Below are positions 8,227-16,894 of a stretch of DNA of 64,000 nt, in pieces. A program made the translations under genes and the position numbers. The notes below the pieces were generated by a model. The model did no database searches, was not told where the DNA came from, and saw only the letters and a list, made by a program, of their open reading frames with translations. The stretch comes from Fulvivirga ulvae (GTDB lineage Bacteria; Bacteroidota; Bacteroidia; Cytophagales; Cyclobacteriaceae), in assembly GCF_021389975.1 (NCBI RefSeq), contig NZ_CP089981.1:5357501-5421500 (forward strand). Reading direction: 5' to 3'. Position 1 is the stretch's first letter; each line of letters begins with the position of its first letter.

Positions 8227-10473
8227 ATGGCTTCAGTAAAAACACATTTTAACAGAAGGTCCTTTTTGAAAGTAACTGCAGCCGGTGGGGCAGGTCTCAT
8301 GTTGCAGTTCAGTTGGATACCATCACTGGCAGGTAAAAGTACCCCCGAAGCTATTGAAAAGGCTTTCAGGCTCAACGGATTTATAAAAATCGCCACTACA
8401 GGAGAAGTAACTATTTTTTCTCCCAATCCGGAAATCGGGCAAAATGTAAAGACATCCATGCCGATGATCGTGGCAGAAGAACTGGATGTGAACTGGGAAT
8501 CAGTAAAAGTAGAGCAGGCTCCGTTAAACACTACCCTGTACACCAGACAACTGGCAGGGGGTAGCAGGTCTATTATGCAGGGATGGAAAGGCTTGAGAAT
8601 GGCGGGAGCCACTGCAAAACATATGCTCAAAGAAGCCGCCGCAAAAAAATGGGGGGTTCCGGTCAGTGAAATCACAGCCGGCAACAGCATGATTCACCAT
8701 AAGAAAAGTGGCAAAAAAGCTGGTTATGGAGAATTGGCATCTGCCGCTTCAAAAATAAAGGTACCCGATGAGGTACAACTCAAAAATACAAGAGATTTTA
8801 ATATCATCAGCACTTCAAAAGGTAATGTCGATGCACATGAGATAATTACCGGCAAACCTCTTTTTGGTTTGGATTACAAGCGTGAAGGGATGCTGATAGC
8901 CATGACTATACACCCTCCGGCTTTTGGCATGAAGCTGAAGAGCTTTGACAAATCAAAAGCTATGAGTATGCCTGGTATTACAGATGTATTCACCATTAAT
9001 GCTTATAAAGATGATTATATACAAGGCCCGTTTGATACATCAGCTTTTCCTGAACTGGTGGTAGTAGTGGGTAAAAGTACATGGCAGGTGATGAAAGCCC
9101 GGAAAGCAGTAGAGGTACAATGGCAGAAATTTGATGCTTATGCCGTAAAATTTAAAAGTTATAGCGGCCAGGAAGAGACCCGGGAGGTACCTGCCGGACT
9201 GGAAAGCTCTGAGGAGCACTTTATCAAACTCAAAGAAAATGGTTTGGCCACGGCTAAGGTGGCCCGCAAAGATGGTGACCCTGAAAGGGTCTTCAAGGAA
9301 GCTACAAAAGTTATAGAAAGAACCTATACTGCACCTTTTCTGGCACACAATACCATGGAGCCCATGAATTTCTTTGCCAATGTAACATCAGAAAAAGCTG
9401 AGCTTGTGGGACCGGTACAAACTCCGGAATTTATGGAGAAAACCGTGGCTGAACGATTGGGTATGCCGCTGGATAAGGTCGATATACATATGACCCGTAT
9501 GGGTGGTGGGTTTGGAAGGAGGCTTTACGGACACTTCCTTGTAGAAGCTGCAGTAATTTCTCAAAAATTAAAAGCTCCTGTAAAGCTCATTTATACCAGA
9601 GAAGATGACATGACCTTTGGCAACTACAGGCCTGCCTATCACGCTTACTACAGAGCAGCCCTCGATGCAAACAATAACCTTATCGGTTTCCACGTAAGGG
9701 CAGGTGGGATACCGGAAAGTCCGCTCTTTGAAAATCGGTTTCCTGCCGGAGCTGTGGATAATTATCTGGCAGAAACATGGGAGACACCATCAAATATTAC
9801 CACTGGAGCATGGAGAGCTCCCAGATCCAACTTTATGGGTGGTGTGGAACAGGCGTTTCTGGATGAGGTGGCAGAAGCGGCAGGTAAAGACCCCATCGCA
9901 TTCAGGCTGGAGCTTCTCGAAAGGGCAGGTAAGAAGCCTGTAGGCAGCAATAATGATTATGATCCTGAACGCTATGCCGGAGTGCTCAAACTGGTACGAG
10001 ACAAATCCGGCTGGGGCAAAACTGCTATGGGTAAGAGCAGAGGCGTAGGTGCATATTACTGTCATAACAGCTATGTGGCGCATGTGGTGGATCTGGTTAT
10101 GGAAAACGATACTCCCGTTATTGAAAAGGTCTATTGTACTGCTGATTGTGGTATAGTCGTCAATCCTGTTGCAGCCACCAATATGATGGAAGGTGGTACG
10201 GTAGATGCCATCGGGCATTCGCTGTACAGCGCCATGACTTTTAAAGACGGAAAACCAGAACAGCAGAACTTTGACAAGTATAAGCTGATCAGAAACCACA
10301 ACGCTCCCAGAGATATCGAAGTCCACTTTGTACAAAACAATATTGACCCTACGGGACTGGGGGAACCACCATTTCCGCCTGTGGTAGGAGCTCTCGCCAA
10401 TGCACTGTATAAAGCTACCGGCAAGCGTTATTATAATCAGCCCTTTATGATTGCACGGCAAAAAGTAACATGA
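8227..10473 (+). CDS. Molybdopterin-binding aldehyde oxidase/isoquinoline oxidoreductase beta-like subunit
   Basis: Catalytic subunit (748 residues) of a periplasmic molybdenum hydroxylase. The N-terminus carries a twin-arginine signal (NRRSFLK, residues 9-15) followed by a hydrophobic stretch, so folded export with cofactor is expected. Two tandem aldehyde-oxidase/xanthine-dehydrogenase-like modules follow; GGGFGRRLYG (about 421-430) is the molybdopterin loop, and the C-terminal GLGEPPFPP holds the conserved active-site Glu. Homologues hydroxylate N-heterocycles or oxidise aldehydes; the real substrate here cannot be read from the sequence. The operon lacks a visible FAD subunit, in line with the isoquinoline-oxidoreductase type using a cytochrome acceptor. 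Confidence 0.93.
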   Translation: MASVKTHFNRRSFLKVTAAGGAGLMLQFSWIPSLAGKSTPEAIEKAFRLNGFIKIATTGEVTIFSPNPEIGQNVKTSMPMIVAEELDVNWESVKVEQAPLNTTLYTRQLAGGSRSIMQGWKGLRMAGATAKHMLKEAAAKKWGVPVSEITAGNSMIHHKKSGKKAGYGELASAASKIKVPDEVQLKNTRDFNIISTSKGNVDAHEIITGKPLFGLDYKREGMLIAMTIHPPAFGMKLKSFDKSKAMSMPGITDVFTINAYKDDYIQGPFDTSAFPELVVVVGKSTWQVMKARKAVEVQWQKFDAYAVKFKSYSGQEETREVPAGLESSEEHFIKLKENGLATAKVARKDGDPERVFKEATKVIERTYTAPFLAHNTMEPMNFFANVTSEKAELVGPVQTPEFMEKTVAERLGMPLDKVDIHMTRMGGGFGRRLYGHFLVEAAVISQKLKAPVKLIYTREDDMTFGNYRPAYHAYYRAALDANNNLIGFHVRAGGIPESPLFENRFPAGAVDNYLAETWETPSNITTGAWRAPRSNFMGGVEQAFLDEVAEAAGKDPIAFRLELLERAGKKPVGSNNDYDPERYAGVLKLVRDKSGWGKTAMGKSRGVGAYYCHNSYVAHVVDLVMENDTPVIEKVYCTADCGIVVNPVAATNMMEGGTVDAIGHSLYSAMTFKDGKPEQQNFDKYKLIRNHNAPRDIEVHFVQNNIDPTGLGEPPFPPVVGALANALYKATGKRYYNQPFMIARQKVT

Positions 10474-10676
10474 GCAAGGACAGGGCGAACTCTAACCAAT
10501 TGACTGACCTATCGCAATGTTCTCTGGAACATGTGATACTCTCCGGCCGGCAGATAAGAGCCCAAGATTACTACACCGGATAGCTACCCCTGTTCAATTT
10601 CTGAAAAACAGGAGTTGCAGGAATTACATTTTAATCATTTTATTTTTAATTTTAATTAGCTTTCTACCACTCTTTT

Positions 10677-10733
10677 AGGGGAAAAATACCCAAGATTGGG
10701 TATTGACAAATCGTGAATAAATTCATAGCTTAT
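10677..10733 (+). promoter_or_regulatory. Promoter with TACCCAA-TTGGGTA operator, copy 1
   Basis: A perfect inverted repeat TACCCAA-GA-TTGGGTA (10687-10702) directly adjoins TTG (10703-10705), then 20 nt, then TAGCTTAT (10726-10733), which fits a Bacteroidota promoter (TTG-N20-TAnnTT). The ATG at 10761 lies about 28 nt after the -7 box. The 31 bp at 10677-10707 match 16371-16401 at 26 positions, so both genes probably answer to one regulator. Confidence 0.6.
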
Positions 10734-10760
10734 CTCCTGCTAACCTTTCAATTAGTTGAT

Positions 10761-11159
10761 ATGAAAGCTCTTGCTTTTTTCATCACCCTAACAATAGTCA
10801 GTGGTTCATTGCATGGTCAAAGCAACCAAAATAAAGCATGCAGAGAACTGGAAGAATTACTTCCTAACCGGGCATGGAAGGTACAAAGGTTCTACAGGGC
10901 CTCTCTGGAATCAGTTAATTACGACAGTTCCAAGTTTGACTCTCCTGAGCAGCAGGAGAACAATCTTCATCACTTCACAAAAGGAGAAAGCTCGCAAAGT
11001 AATTGGAACATCTCTCTTAACCCAAGAACCAACCTTGTACTGATCAGGTTAGAAGGCTGGGAATTCAAACAGTGTTTTATTTATAATAATACTGTCTTTT
11101 TGATGGAAGAAATTGCCCGCACAAATTATAAATATAAAATTGAACCGATTACAGATTGA
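10761..11159 (+). CDS. Small secreted protein of unknown function
   Basis: A 132-residue product from the ATG at 10761. A GTG at 10713 is in frame but lies upstream of the predicted -7 element, so it would not be on the transcript. The N-terminus MKALAFFITLTIVSGSLHGQ is a typical signal peptide with a Gln after the cleavage site. The mature part is charged, has two Cys (CRELEELL and KQCFIYNN) and shows no family I recognise. It shares its promoter element with the lanthipeptide-like precursor gene at 16445. The following gene may overlap its 3' end by up to 47 bp. Confidence 0.65.
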   Translation: MKALAFFITLTIVSGSLHGQSNQNKACRELEELLPNRAWKVQRFYRASLESVNYDSSKFDSPEQQENNLHHFTKGESSQSNWNISLNPRTNLVLIRLEGWEFKQCFIYNNTVFLMEEIARTNYKYKIEPITD

Positions 11160-11733
11160 CCGGCTAAAAACAGTGCAGGGTTTCCGGCGTAACCGACCAC
11201 CTGAAAATAATAAACAAGCCGGTAGTAGCTTCTGGGAATACTTGCTTAAACTATTACCTATTCTGGTTTCAATCTTTGGTGTAATAGTAGGGCTGTTTCA
11301 ATACTCCTATAATCAATATATTCAGGATGTTCGCAAATATAAGCTATCCTACTATGATGAAAGATTTGCCACTTTAAAAAGCATGGCAGAAATTTTATCA
11401 AGGATTGATACTGAAATTTCAATTAATCCGGCAGGAAGGACTGAAACACAGCAAGATAGCCTGATTAAACTCGTCAAGGAACTTAACCGATCTCAATATT
11501 ATGCTTATTTATACCTGAATCCCTTAGATACCGGGACAGATCTTAAGTTGATCAATAGCCTGGATACATGCAGCCAGCATCTTAGCAATATGTTAATCGG
11601 ATTTCCGGTGAGTAAAGAAGATTTTAGAGCTTCAAGTTTAAGGTCTATGCAGATAATAGGTGATATTCTAAGAAAAGAAAAAGATGAAGTTAATACATTT
11701 AATTACAATGCTTTTATTGATATGCTGCTATAG
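11113..11733 (+). CDS. Single-pass membrane protein of unknown function
   Basis: Open frame from a TTG at 11113, overlapping the previous gene; a GTG at 11173, just after that gene's stop, is an equally good start and gives 186 residues. One membrane segment is obvious (LLKLLPILVSIFGVIVGLF), followed by about 145 mostly helical, charged residues (KYKLSYYDERFATLKSMAEI). Topology suggests a small anchored cytoplasmic or periplasmic helical domain. No family recognised. The 3' end overlaps the next gene by 50 bp, so the three genes from 10761 to 12217 are probably one operon. Confidence 0.6.
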   Translation: MPAQIINIKLNRLQIDRLKTVQGFRRNRPPENNKQAGSSFWEYLLKLLPILVSIFGVIVGLFQYSYNQYIQDVRKYKLSYYDERFATLKSMAEILSRIDTEISINPAGRTETQQDSLIKLVKELNRSQYYAYLYLNPLDTGTDLKLINSLDTCSQHLSNMLIGFPVSKEDFRASSLRSMQIIGDILRKEKDEVNTFNYNAFIDMLL

Positions 11734-12217
11734 CTATGGACAAAAAGACAGCACACAGCAGAGTGAATTTTTGCCATTTTTGAGTGCCCCTACAAAAACT
11801 TATATAGGCACTCATATTAATTTCTACAGCGGTTATGAAATTTTTGCAAAAGACCGGGCAGCAGGTACCCAAATGTTCCCTATAGGTTTGGATACAAGAT
11901 TTTTCAGGCAAAAGGTACTTTATGATATCAGCGCCAGCTATACTTTCATTAACCTGCAGGGAGGGTTTACTTCATATGTATTGCTTACCGCTGCAGTGGG
12001 CACATGGAACAATTCAAGTGTAATTAGCCTGGGTCCGACTTATATGCTGCCTCTTTTTAACTATGATCACCTGATAGGTCTGGAACTGACCTGGGAAACC
12101 ACTTTTATACCACTTTCATTAAATGGTATGTATAACCCAAGCGCTGAGTATTATTACATATTCTTTGGAATTAAACTGCCTATCCTCCCAATTAAAATAA
12201 TCAGAGAAAAGTATTGA
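11684..12217 (+). CDS. Predicted exported outer-membrane-type protein
   Basis: A 177-residue product with a signal peptide (LITMLLLICCYSYGQ) followed by alternating hydrophobic and polar residues and aromatic strand ends (YDISASYTFINLQGGFTSYV), the pattern of a small outer-membrane beta barrel. It starts inside the 3' end of the preceding gene in another frame (50-bp overlap). No family recognised; barrel assignment is inference. Confidence 0.6.
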   Translation: MKLIHLITMLLLICCYSYGQKDSTQQSEFLPFLSAPTKTYIGTHINFYSGYEIFAKDRAAGTQMFPIGLDTRFFRQKVLYDISASYTFINLQGGFTSYVLLTAAVGTWNNSSVISLGPTYMLPLFNYDHLIGLELTWETTFIPLSLNGMYNPSAEYYYIFFGIKLPILPIKIIREKY

Positions 12218-12343
12218 TTAAACTATCACAAACAGCTCGGCGCAAACACGATGATGTCTATTAAAAATTTCCCCAGTTAATTTGATTTGCTTAGCCATAT
12301 CCAGTTGTCTAAATTGCGGAACCATACTAAAAACAACTTCTCT

Positions 12344-12595
12344 ATGTTCGATGGTGCTGACTTTCCCAAATCACTTGATGAAGAAACCTTTGATACCTGG
12401 TTAGAAAATGGTCGGCAGAGCAAGCTCAGCTACCATTATCTGCTGATCATTTGGGACGAACTTGAAACAGACTATCAACCTGTATATGTAGAAAACAGGG
12501 ATCAGCTAAATGATTATGCAAAACAGAAAACCCTGAACAGCAGGGAAGTACTCGTGGCAGCATATGACTTGTATTCTGAGTCCAGGGTTATTTAA
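12344..12595 (+). CDS. Small hypothetical protein
   Basis: 83 residues from the ATG at 12344; a TTG at 12287 in the same frame would add 19. The product is acidic and soluble (SLDEETFDTWLENGRQSKLSY near the N-terminus, then LLIIWDELE and YVENRDQLNDY) with no signal peptide. No known function. It is followed by the 3' end of the AidB-like gene on the other strand, so it is transcribed alone or as the tail of the 10761-12217 group. Confidence 0.55.
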   Translation: MFDGADFPKSLDEETFDTWLENGRQSKLSYHYLLIIWDELETDYQPVYVENRDQLNDYAKQKTLNSREVLVAAYDLYSESRVI

Positions 12596-12646
12596 ACCAG
12601 TAATCACAGTATTTGGTGATTGATAAATTTTTCAAACTTGCAAACC

Positions 12647-14293
12647 TCAAAACAAATATTCCTGAACAATCCCTTTACTATCAACAGCTTCAGGAAGACT
12701 GCCAAACATCCATCCTGTTGAGTTTTCTGTAAGCCTGGATTGGCAATAGGCTTCTGTCATATCCTCACGCCCCATTTTTATGAGTGCTGATGCCTGTGCC
12801 GCTTTGGCCAACTGTTCTACAAAATGCCGTGCCTGGCCTTCAGATAACTGCCCTGATCTGGAGCTTAACTTGTCAATAAAACTATCATAGATGGTGAAAT
12901 TTCCTTTGGCAGATTCCAATTCACTGATTAAGGCGTCCAGGGTTGCGGGTGACCTGGCAATGGCGCGCATTACGTCAAGGCACTGTACATTACCACTGCC
13001 TTCCCATATGGCGTTTACAGGGGCTTCACGGTACAATCGTGGTAACACACCACTTTCTACATAGCCATTTCCGCCAAGGCATTCCATCGCTTCACCCATA
13101 AAGGGGATAGTACGTTTGGTAAGCCAGTATTTTCCTACAGGAGTTAATAATCGCAACAATAGCTGTTCTTCTTCTTTTGCACCATTTTCCAGGCAAACTG
13201 CGGTTCGATACGCCATCGCTAAAGCTGCTTCCGATTCCAGGCACAGATCCGCGACTACATTTTGCATCAAAGGCTGGTCTACGAGTAAGCTGCCGAAAGC
13301 TTTCCTGTGCTGGATATGATGTAGCACCTCCGTTAGTCCCCTGCGCATCAGTGCAGCAGAACCAATCATACAATCGTACCGGGTAAGAGCAACCATTTCC
13401 AGAATAACAGATACACCTCTGCCTTCTTCACCCATCAGCCAGGCTTGTGCGCCATCAAATTCAATTTCGGAAGAAGCATTGGAACGATTTCCGAGCTTAT
13501 CCTTCAGCCGCTGAATGCGAAAGTTATTCTTAGAGCCATCAGGAAGCCACCTGGGGAGCAAAAAGCAGGAAATACCCTGCGTAGTTTGCGCAAGTGTTAA
13601 AAAAGCGTCACTCATGGGAGCCGAGCAAAACCACTTATGTCCTGTAAGCTGGTACAGCTCTCCCGTACCATTTTTGCCTACAGGCTTTGCCTGTGTAGTA
13701 TTTGCCCTTACATCAGAGCCACCTTGTTTTTCAGTCATGGCCATGCCTATGGTCAGCCCTTGTTTTTCAAAATAGGGTCGGTTAGAAGGATCGTACGCTC
13801 TCGAGAGTATTTTAGGAATCCATTCTGCTGCCGTTGGAAGATGCTTTTGGATGGCAGGAATACACGAGAATGTCATGGTGATAGGGCAACAGGTACCGGC
13901 CTCATTTTGACCGTGCAGGTAAAATAATGCCATTCTAAGTAAGTGACTTCCCGGTTTACGTTCAGACCAGGGAAGAGCGTGCACCCCATGCTTTATACCC
14001 TGGGTCATGAGTTCATGATAGGCCGGATGAAAATCCACTTCGTCAGTTCTGAAACCCCGGGCATTATGTGTTTCAAAAACGGGGGTATATTTATTGGCCA
14101 GCTTACCATTTTCAATCATTTGTCTGGTACCCATGGTTCTGCCATAATCACTTACCTGCGACAGCCCCCACTCAACAGAAGCCTGCTGCAATATGTGTTG
14201 AAGCGGCTTATCTATTTCGAAAAGGTTTATATTTTCAAGGATCGGACTTTGATTGAATACCTCGTGTGTTTCCATGTCTGAATTTTTAAACAT
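12647..14293 (-). CDS. AidB-like acyl-CoA dehydrogenase
   Basis: A flavoprotein of the acyl-CoA dehydrogenase superfamily, AidB branch. At 548 residues it matches E. coli AidB (541). Features: EVDFHPAYHELM (about 85-97), the cysteine-rich EAGTCCPITMTFS turn, the FAD/substrate motif MAMTEKQGGSDVRANTT (about 184-200), and NAIWEGSGNVQCLDVMRA (about 428-445). AidB is part of the adaptive response to DNA alkylation and binds DNA and FAD; whether this copy does so, or works as a plain acyl-CoA dehydrogenase, is open because no alkylation-repair gene is adjacent. An in-frame ATG at 14275 is an alternative start. Confidence 0.88.
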   Translation of the reverse strand: MFKNSDMETHEVFNQSPILENINLFEIDKPLQHILQQASVEWGLSQVSDYGRTMGTRQMIENGKLANKYTPVFETHNARGFRTDEVDFHPAYHELMTQGIKHGVHALPWSERKPGSHLLRMALFYLHGQNEAGTCCPITMTFSCIPAIQKHLPTAAEWIPKILSRAYDPSNRPYFEKQGLTIGMAMTEKQGGSDVRANTTQAKPVGKNGTGELYQLTGHKWFCSAPMSDAFLTLAQTTQGISCFLLPRWLPDGSKNNFRIQRLKDKLGNRSNASSEIEFDGAQAWLMGEEGRGVSVILEMVALTRYDCMIGSAALMRRGLTEVLHHIQHRKAFGSLLVDQPLMQNVVADLCLESEAALAMAYRTAVCLENGAKEEEQLLLRLLTPVGKYWLTKRTIPFMGEAMECLGGNGYVESGVLPRLYREAPVNAIWEGSGNVQCLDVMRAIARSPATLDALISELESAKGNFTIYDSFIDKLSSRSGQLSEGQARHFVEQLAKAAQASALIKMGREDMTEAYCQSRLTENSTGWMFGSLPEAVDSKGIVQEYLF

Positions 14294-14366
14294 TTGCAGT
14301 CATAAAATACTAAGATTTTATAACAATGCTAAAGTCAATTCAGATATTCCGGGTTTTCGCCGGTAA

Positions 14367-14391
14367 CTTAAATCGCGGCTTTACCAAACTT
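14367..14391. repeat. Partial copy of a GCGGCTTTAC palindromic repeat
   Basis: AAATCGCGGCTTTACCAAAC-type sequence here matches, with about three mismatches in 23 bp, the complement of the right half of the palindrome at 29709-29750. It is an intergenic fragment of a dispersed repeat. Confidence 0.4.
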
Positions 14392-14475
14392 ATCAGCAAT
14401 CACTCAATACTCATATCTCCCGACCAAAGACTAATACTTGTCTATCCCGCTAAAAAAGAACAGCTTTGAACCCGT

Positions 14476-15450
14476 ATGCTGGAACTAAACAAGGAAATAT
14501 TAACAACGACCGGGGCTTCAGCGATTATCCGGACGGAATCAGTGCAAACGCTCTGGAGTGGTTACGGAGAGATTAAACGCTATTTCTTAGCCGGTGGTGA
14601 ATATCCAAGCGTAATTGTCAAGCACATTCAATTCCCTGATACCGGCCGGCACCCCGGAGGATGGAACACACCCCTGTCACATCAGCGGAAGCTTAGATCA
14701 TATGAAGTGGAAAGGATGTGGTACCAGGAGTTTGCAGGGCAGATGACCAATGCCTCCTGCAAAGTTCCGCATGGCTATCATGCCCTGGAGGCGGGAAACG
14801 AACTGCTGCTGATCATGGAGGACCTGAATGCCAAAGGATTTCATATTCGCCGGGAACCGGATAATGTTAGTTTGGGAGATGCCAGGAGCTGCCTTAGCTG
14901 GCTGGCTCATTTTCATGCCCGGTTTATAGGTGTGGCACCTCAGGGGTTATGGCCGGTGGGTACTTACTGGCATCTGGATACTCGGCCCGATGAGTGGGAG
15001 CGCATGCAGAATATACCTCTAAAACACGCTGCAAAAGGCATAGATGCCAGGCTTAAAAATGCCAGATACCAAACGCTCGTTCACGGTGATGCCAAACTGG
15101 CCAATTTCTGCTTTGGCCAATCCGGTAAGGTGGCAGCAGTAGACTTTCAGTATGTAGGCAGAGGATGTGGCATGAAAGACGTTGCTTACCTGATCAGCAG
15201 TTGCTTCGATGAAGTTGATTGTGAAAAGTATGAAGATGAACTGCTTAATCATTACTTTCAGCAACTTGAAACAGCAATGGGTAACCATGTTGATTATCAG
15301 GAAATTAAAAAGGAGTGGCGCGAACTATATGCCTATGCCTGGGCAGATTTTTACCGGTTTCTGGATGGCTGGAGACCCGGACACTGGAAGATGCACGATT
15401 ATAGCAAAAAACTCACACAGCAGGTAATTGACGAATTAACCATTAAATGA
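14476..15450 (+). CDS. CHK/ecdysteroid-kinase-like phosphotransferase
   Basis: A 324-residue protein of the aminoglycoside phosphotransferase/choline kinase fold. The Brenner-type loop LVHGDAKLANFCF (catalytic Asp and Asn) and the metal-binding VAAVDFQYVGRGCGMKDVAYL-region Asp are intact, and LLLIMEDLNAKGFHIR is the hinge. It belongs near the DUF1679/EcKinase (CHK) group, whose bacterial substrates are largely unknown. The last 4 bp (ATGA) are shared with the start of the following phosphatase gene, so kinase and phosphatase are translationally coupled and probably act on related phosphorylated small molecules. Substrate unknown. Confidence 0.8.
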   Translation: MLELNKEILTTTGASAIIRTESVQTLWSGYGEIKRYFLAGGEYPSVIVKHIQFPDTGRHPGGWNTPLSHQRKLRSYEVERMWYQEFAGQMTNASCKVPHGYHALEAGNELLLIMEDLNAKGFHIRREPDNVSLGDARSCLSWLAHFHARFIGVAPQGLWPVGTYWHLDTRPDEWERMQNIPLKHAAKGIDARLKNARYQTLVHGDAKLANFCFGQSGKVAAVDFQYVGRGCGMKDVAYLISSCFDEVDCEKYEDELLNHYFQQLETAMGNHVDYQEIKKEWRELYAYAWADFYRFLDGWRPGHWKMHDYSKKLTQQVIDELTIK

Positions 15451-16319
15451 TACTCTCAGAAAAGGAATTGAAAGCGCTTTGCCAGATGGCAAGCACCGCT
15501 GCCCTAGATGCCGGCAAATATATTCAATCGCAGTTTGACCGAAGTTATGCCAAAAAACATAAGAAAGGGGGCAATTCCCTCGCTTCGCAGGTAGTGACAG
15601 AAATAGATGAAAAAGCACAGGAAATTATCCTAAGGCATCTGCATAGCAGTCTGGAAGCCCATAACTTAGGCCTGCTGACCGAAGAAGCCATTGATGATCA
15701 GTCCAGACTGGAAAAGGCATATTTCTGGTGCATAGACCCAATGGACGGTACTTTGCCCTTTACCGAGAAAAGGACGGGTTATGCCGTTTCAATCGCGCTG
15801 ATTGCTAATTCAGGAGATCCTGTAATTGGTGTGGTGTATGTGCCCGACCTGGCTGAGTGCTATACTTCAGTTAAAGGAGATGGCGTATGGTTAAACGACA
15901 AATCCTTTGTCCGCGAGAAGGGTGGTAAAAATGATATAATCCATGTTTACTCCGACAGAAGCCTGCGAGATGATGTGTACTATAAATCAGCAACAGATCG
16001 GTTAAATGAATGGGCAGCCCATCAAAACACCGGGATCCAATACCACACTGGCTTTGGGTCAGTCAGAAATGCTTTAGGCGTGATGACCTCAGGTACAGGC
16101 TGTTATTTCAAATTTCCCAAGAGACCGAAAGGAGGGGGCAGCATCTGGGACTATGCGGCTACACGATTGTTTTTCGAAGAGTTGGGCTTACACGTCTCTG
16201 ATGCCCGGGGAGAAACGCTGCAACTCAATAACCCGGAAACCACTTTTATGAATGAGGTTGGCGTTATTTATACTACTGATTCCGGGCTGTCTGATTTGAT
16301 CATTACCCTCGGAAATTGA
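15447..16319 (+). CDS. Inositol monophosphatase family protein
   Basis: A 290-residue Mg-dependent phosphatase of the IMPase/FBPase/CysQ superfamily. Metal-ligand motifs are visible: LLTEEAIDD (Glu-Glu), CIDPMDGTLPF (the DPxDGT motif) and GGSIWDYAATRLFF (the Asp of the WD motif). Members hydrolyse inositol phosphates or 3'-phosphoadenosine 5'-phosphate; which applies here is not decidable by eye. It overlaps the kinase gene upstream by 4 bp, so the pair forms an operon. Confidence 0.85.
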   Translation: MILSEKELKALCQMASTAALDAGKYIQSQFDRSYAKKHKKGGNSLASQVVTEIDEKAQEIILRHLHSSLEAHNLGLLTEEAIDDQSRLEKAYFWCIDPMDGTLPFTEKRTGYAVSIALIANSGDPVIGVVYVPDLAECYTSVKGDGVWLNDKSFVREKGGKNDIIHVYSDRSLRDDVYYKSATDRLNEWAAHQNTGIQYHTGFGSVRNALGVMTSGTGCYFKFPKRPKGGGSIWDYAATRLFFEELGLHVSDARGETLQLNNPETTFMNEVGVIYTTDSGLSDLIITLGN

Positions 16320-16370
16320 ACCATCAGGGTAGGTCTTTGCCTTTTTCACTTTAGCTATTTGAAATTTTTA

Positions 16371-16427
16371 ATGGGCAAAATGCCCAAGGTTAGGTATTGA
16401 CCCAGCTTTTATAGCTTATTATCTTGA
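16371..16427 (+). promoter_or_regulatory. Promoter with CCCAAG-type operator, copy 2
   Basis: The 31 bp at 16371-16401 repeat the element at 10677 with five mismatches. Within it TGGGCA-AAA-TGCCCA (16372-16386) is a perfect inverted repeat and CCCAAGGTTAGG an imperfect one. TTG at 16397-16399, a 20-nt spacer and TATCTTGA at 16420-16427 form a promoter. The precursor ATG at 16445 follows after 17 nt. Confidence 0.6.
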
Positions 16428-16444
16428 ATGTAAAAACCACAGCT

Positions 16445-16687
16445 ATGAAAAAAACAAAATTGACCTTAACCAACCTCAAAGTAAAGAGCTTTGTTACAGA
16501 AATCCCCGCTAACCAGAAAACCATTCAGGGTGGTGCGCCTATTGACAGTTTTCAAAGTTGTGAAATGACCTGGTGCGCAACCTGCAAGAATGGACTAAAA
16601 TCATGTGATGATGATTGTATATCTGCCGGAACAGGACACTGTTGCAATTACTCAGATCAAAATACCTGCAATGGAGGCCCATGCTAA
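16445..16687 (+). CDS. Orphan lanthipeptide-like (pinensin-type) precursor peptide
   Basis: An 80-residue peptide starting MKKTKLTLTNLKVKSFVTE, with a leader ending in TIQGG (residue 30). The LxVKSFVT core and double-Gly end match the leader shared by Bacteroidota class I lanthipeptide (pinensin-like) precursors. The 50-residue core is rich in Ser/Thr and has nine Cys, including SCEMTWCATC and HCCNYSD, ending GGPC. No LanB dehydratase, LanC cyclase, protease or exporter is adjacent, so modifying enzymes would have to act from elsewhere. An in-frame TTG at 16424 is ruled out because it lies in the predicted -7 box. The family call is by leader resemblance; the final product is unknown. Confidence 0.75.
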   Translation: MKKTKLTLTNLKVKSFVTEIPANQKTIQGGAPIDSFQSCEMTWCATCKNGLKSCDDDCISAGTGHCCNYSDQNTCNGGPC

Positions 16688-16748
16688 GTATTCAAATGAA
16701 TTTATATATGTAAAAGACATCTGAGAGGGCTACCTCATCCTGAATTTT

Positions 16749-16779
16749 AGTTCTCCTGGGTTCTAACCCTTGGAGAACT
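16749..16779 (+). terminator. Two-tier hairpin after the precursor gene
   Basis: AGTTCTCC (16749-16756) pairs with GGAGAACT (16772-16779), and inside it GGGTT pairs with AACCC around a 2-nt loop. It lies 62 bp after the precursor stop. There is no T tract after it on the plus strand, so it may stabilise the short peptide mRNA or partly stop transcription before the surface-protein gene. Confidence 0.45.
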
Positions 16780-16894
16780 ATCATACTCCTAAGGGTCACC
16801 TTTTATACAACCCCTTCATTAATAACATGAGAAACCTATGGGTGGTATATTTTGTGACTCAACTGTTATTAAATAGTAATCTCATTTTTTAAGG

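Noticed and set aside
10713..10760. Upstream GTG start for the secreted protein at 10761
   Set aside because: It precedes the predicted -7 element and would put 16 residues in front of a normal signal peptide.
14294..14475. tRNA or riboswitch in the gap between AidB-like and kinase genes
   Set aside because: No cloverleaf or known aptamer pattern; only a partial dispersed repeat was found. No tRNA was recognised anywhere in the window.
16424..16444. TTG start for the precursor peptide
   Set aside because: It lies inside the predicted -7 box; the leader family begins at the MKK at 16445.
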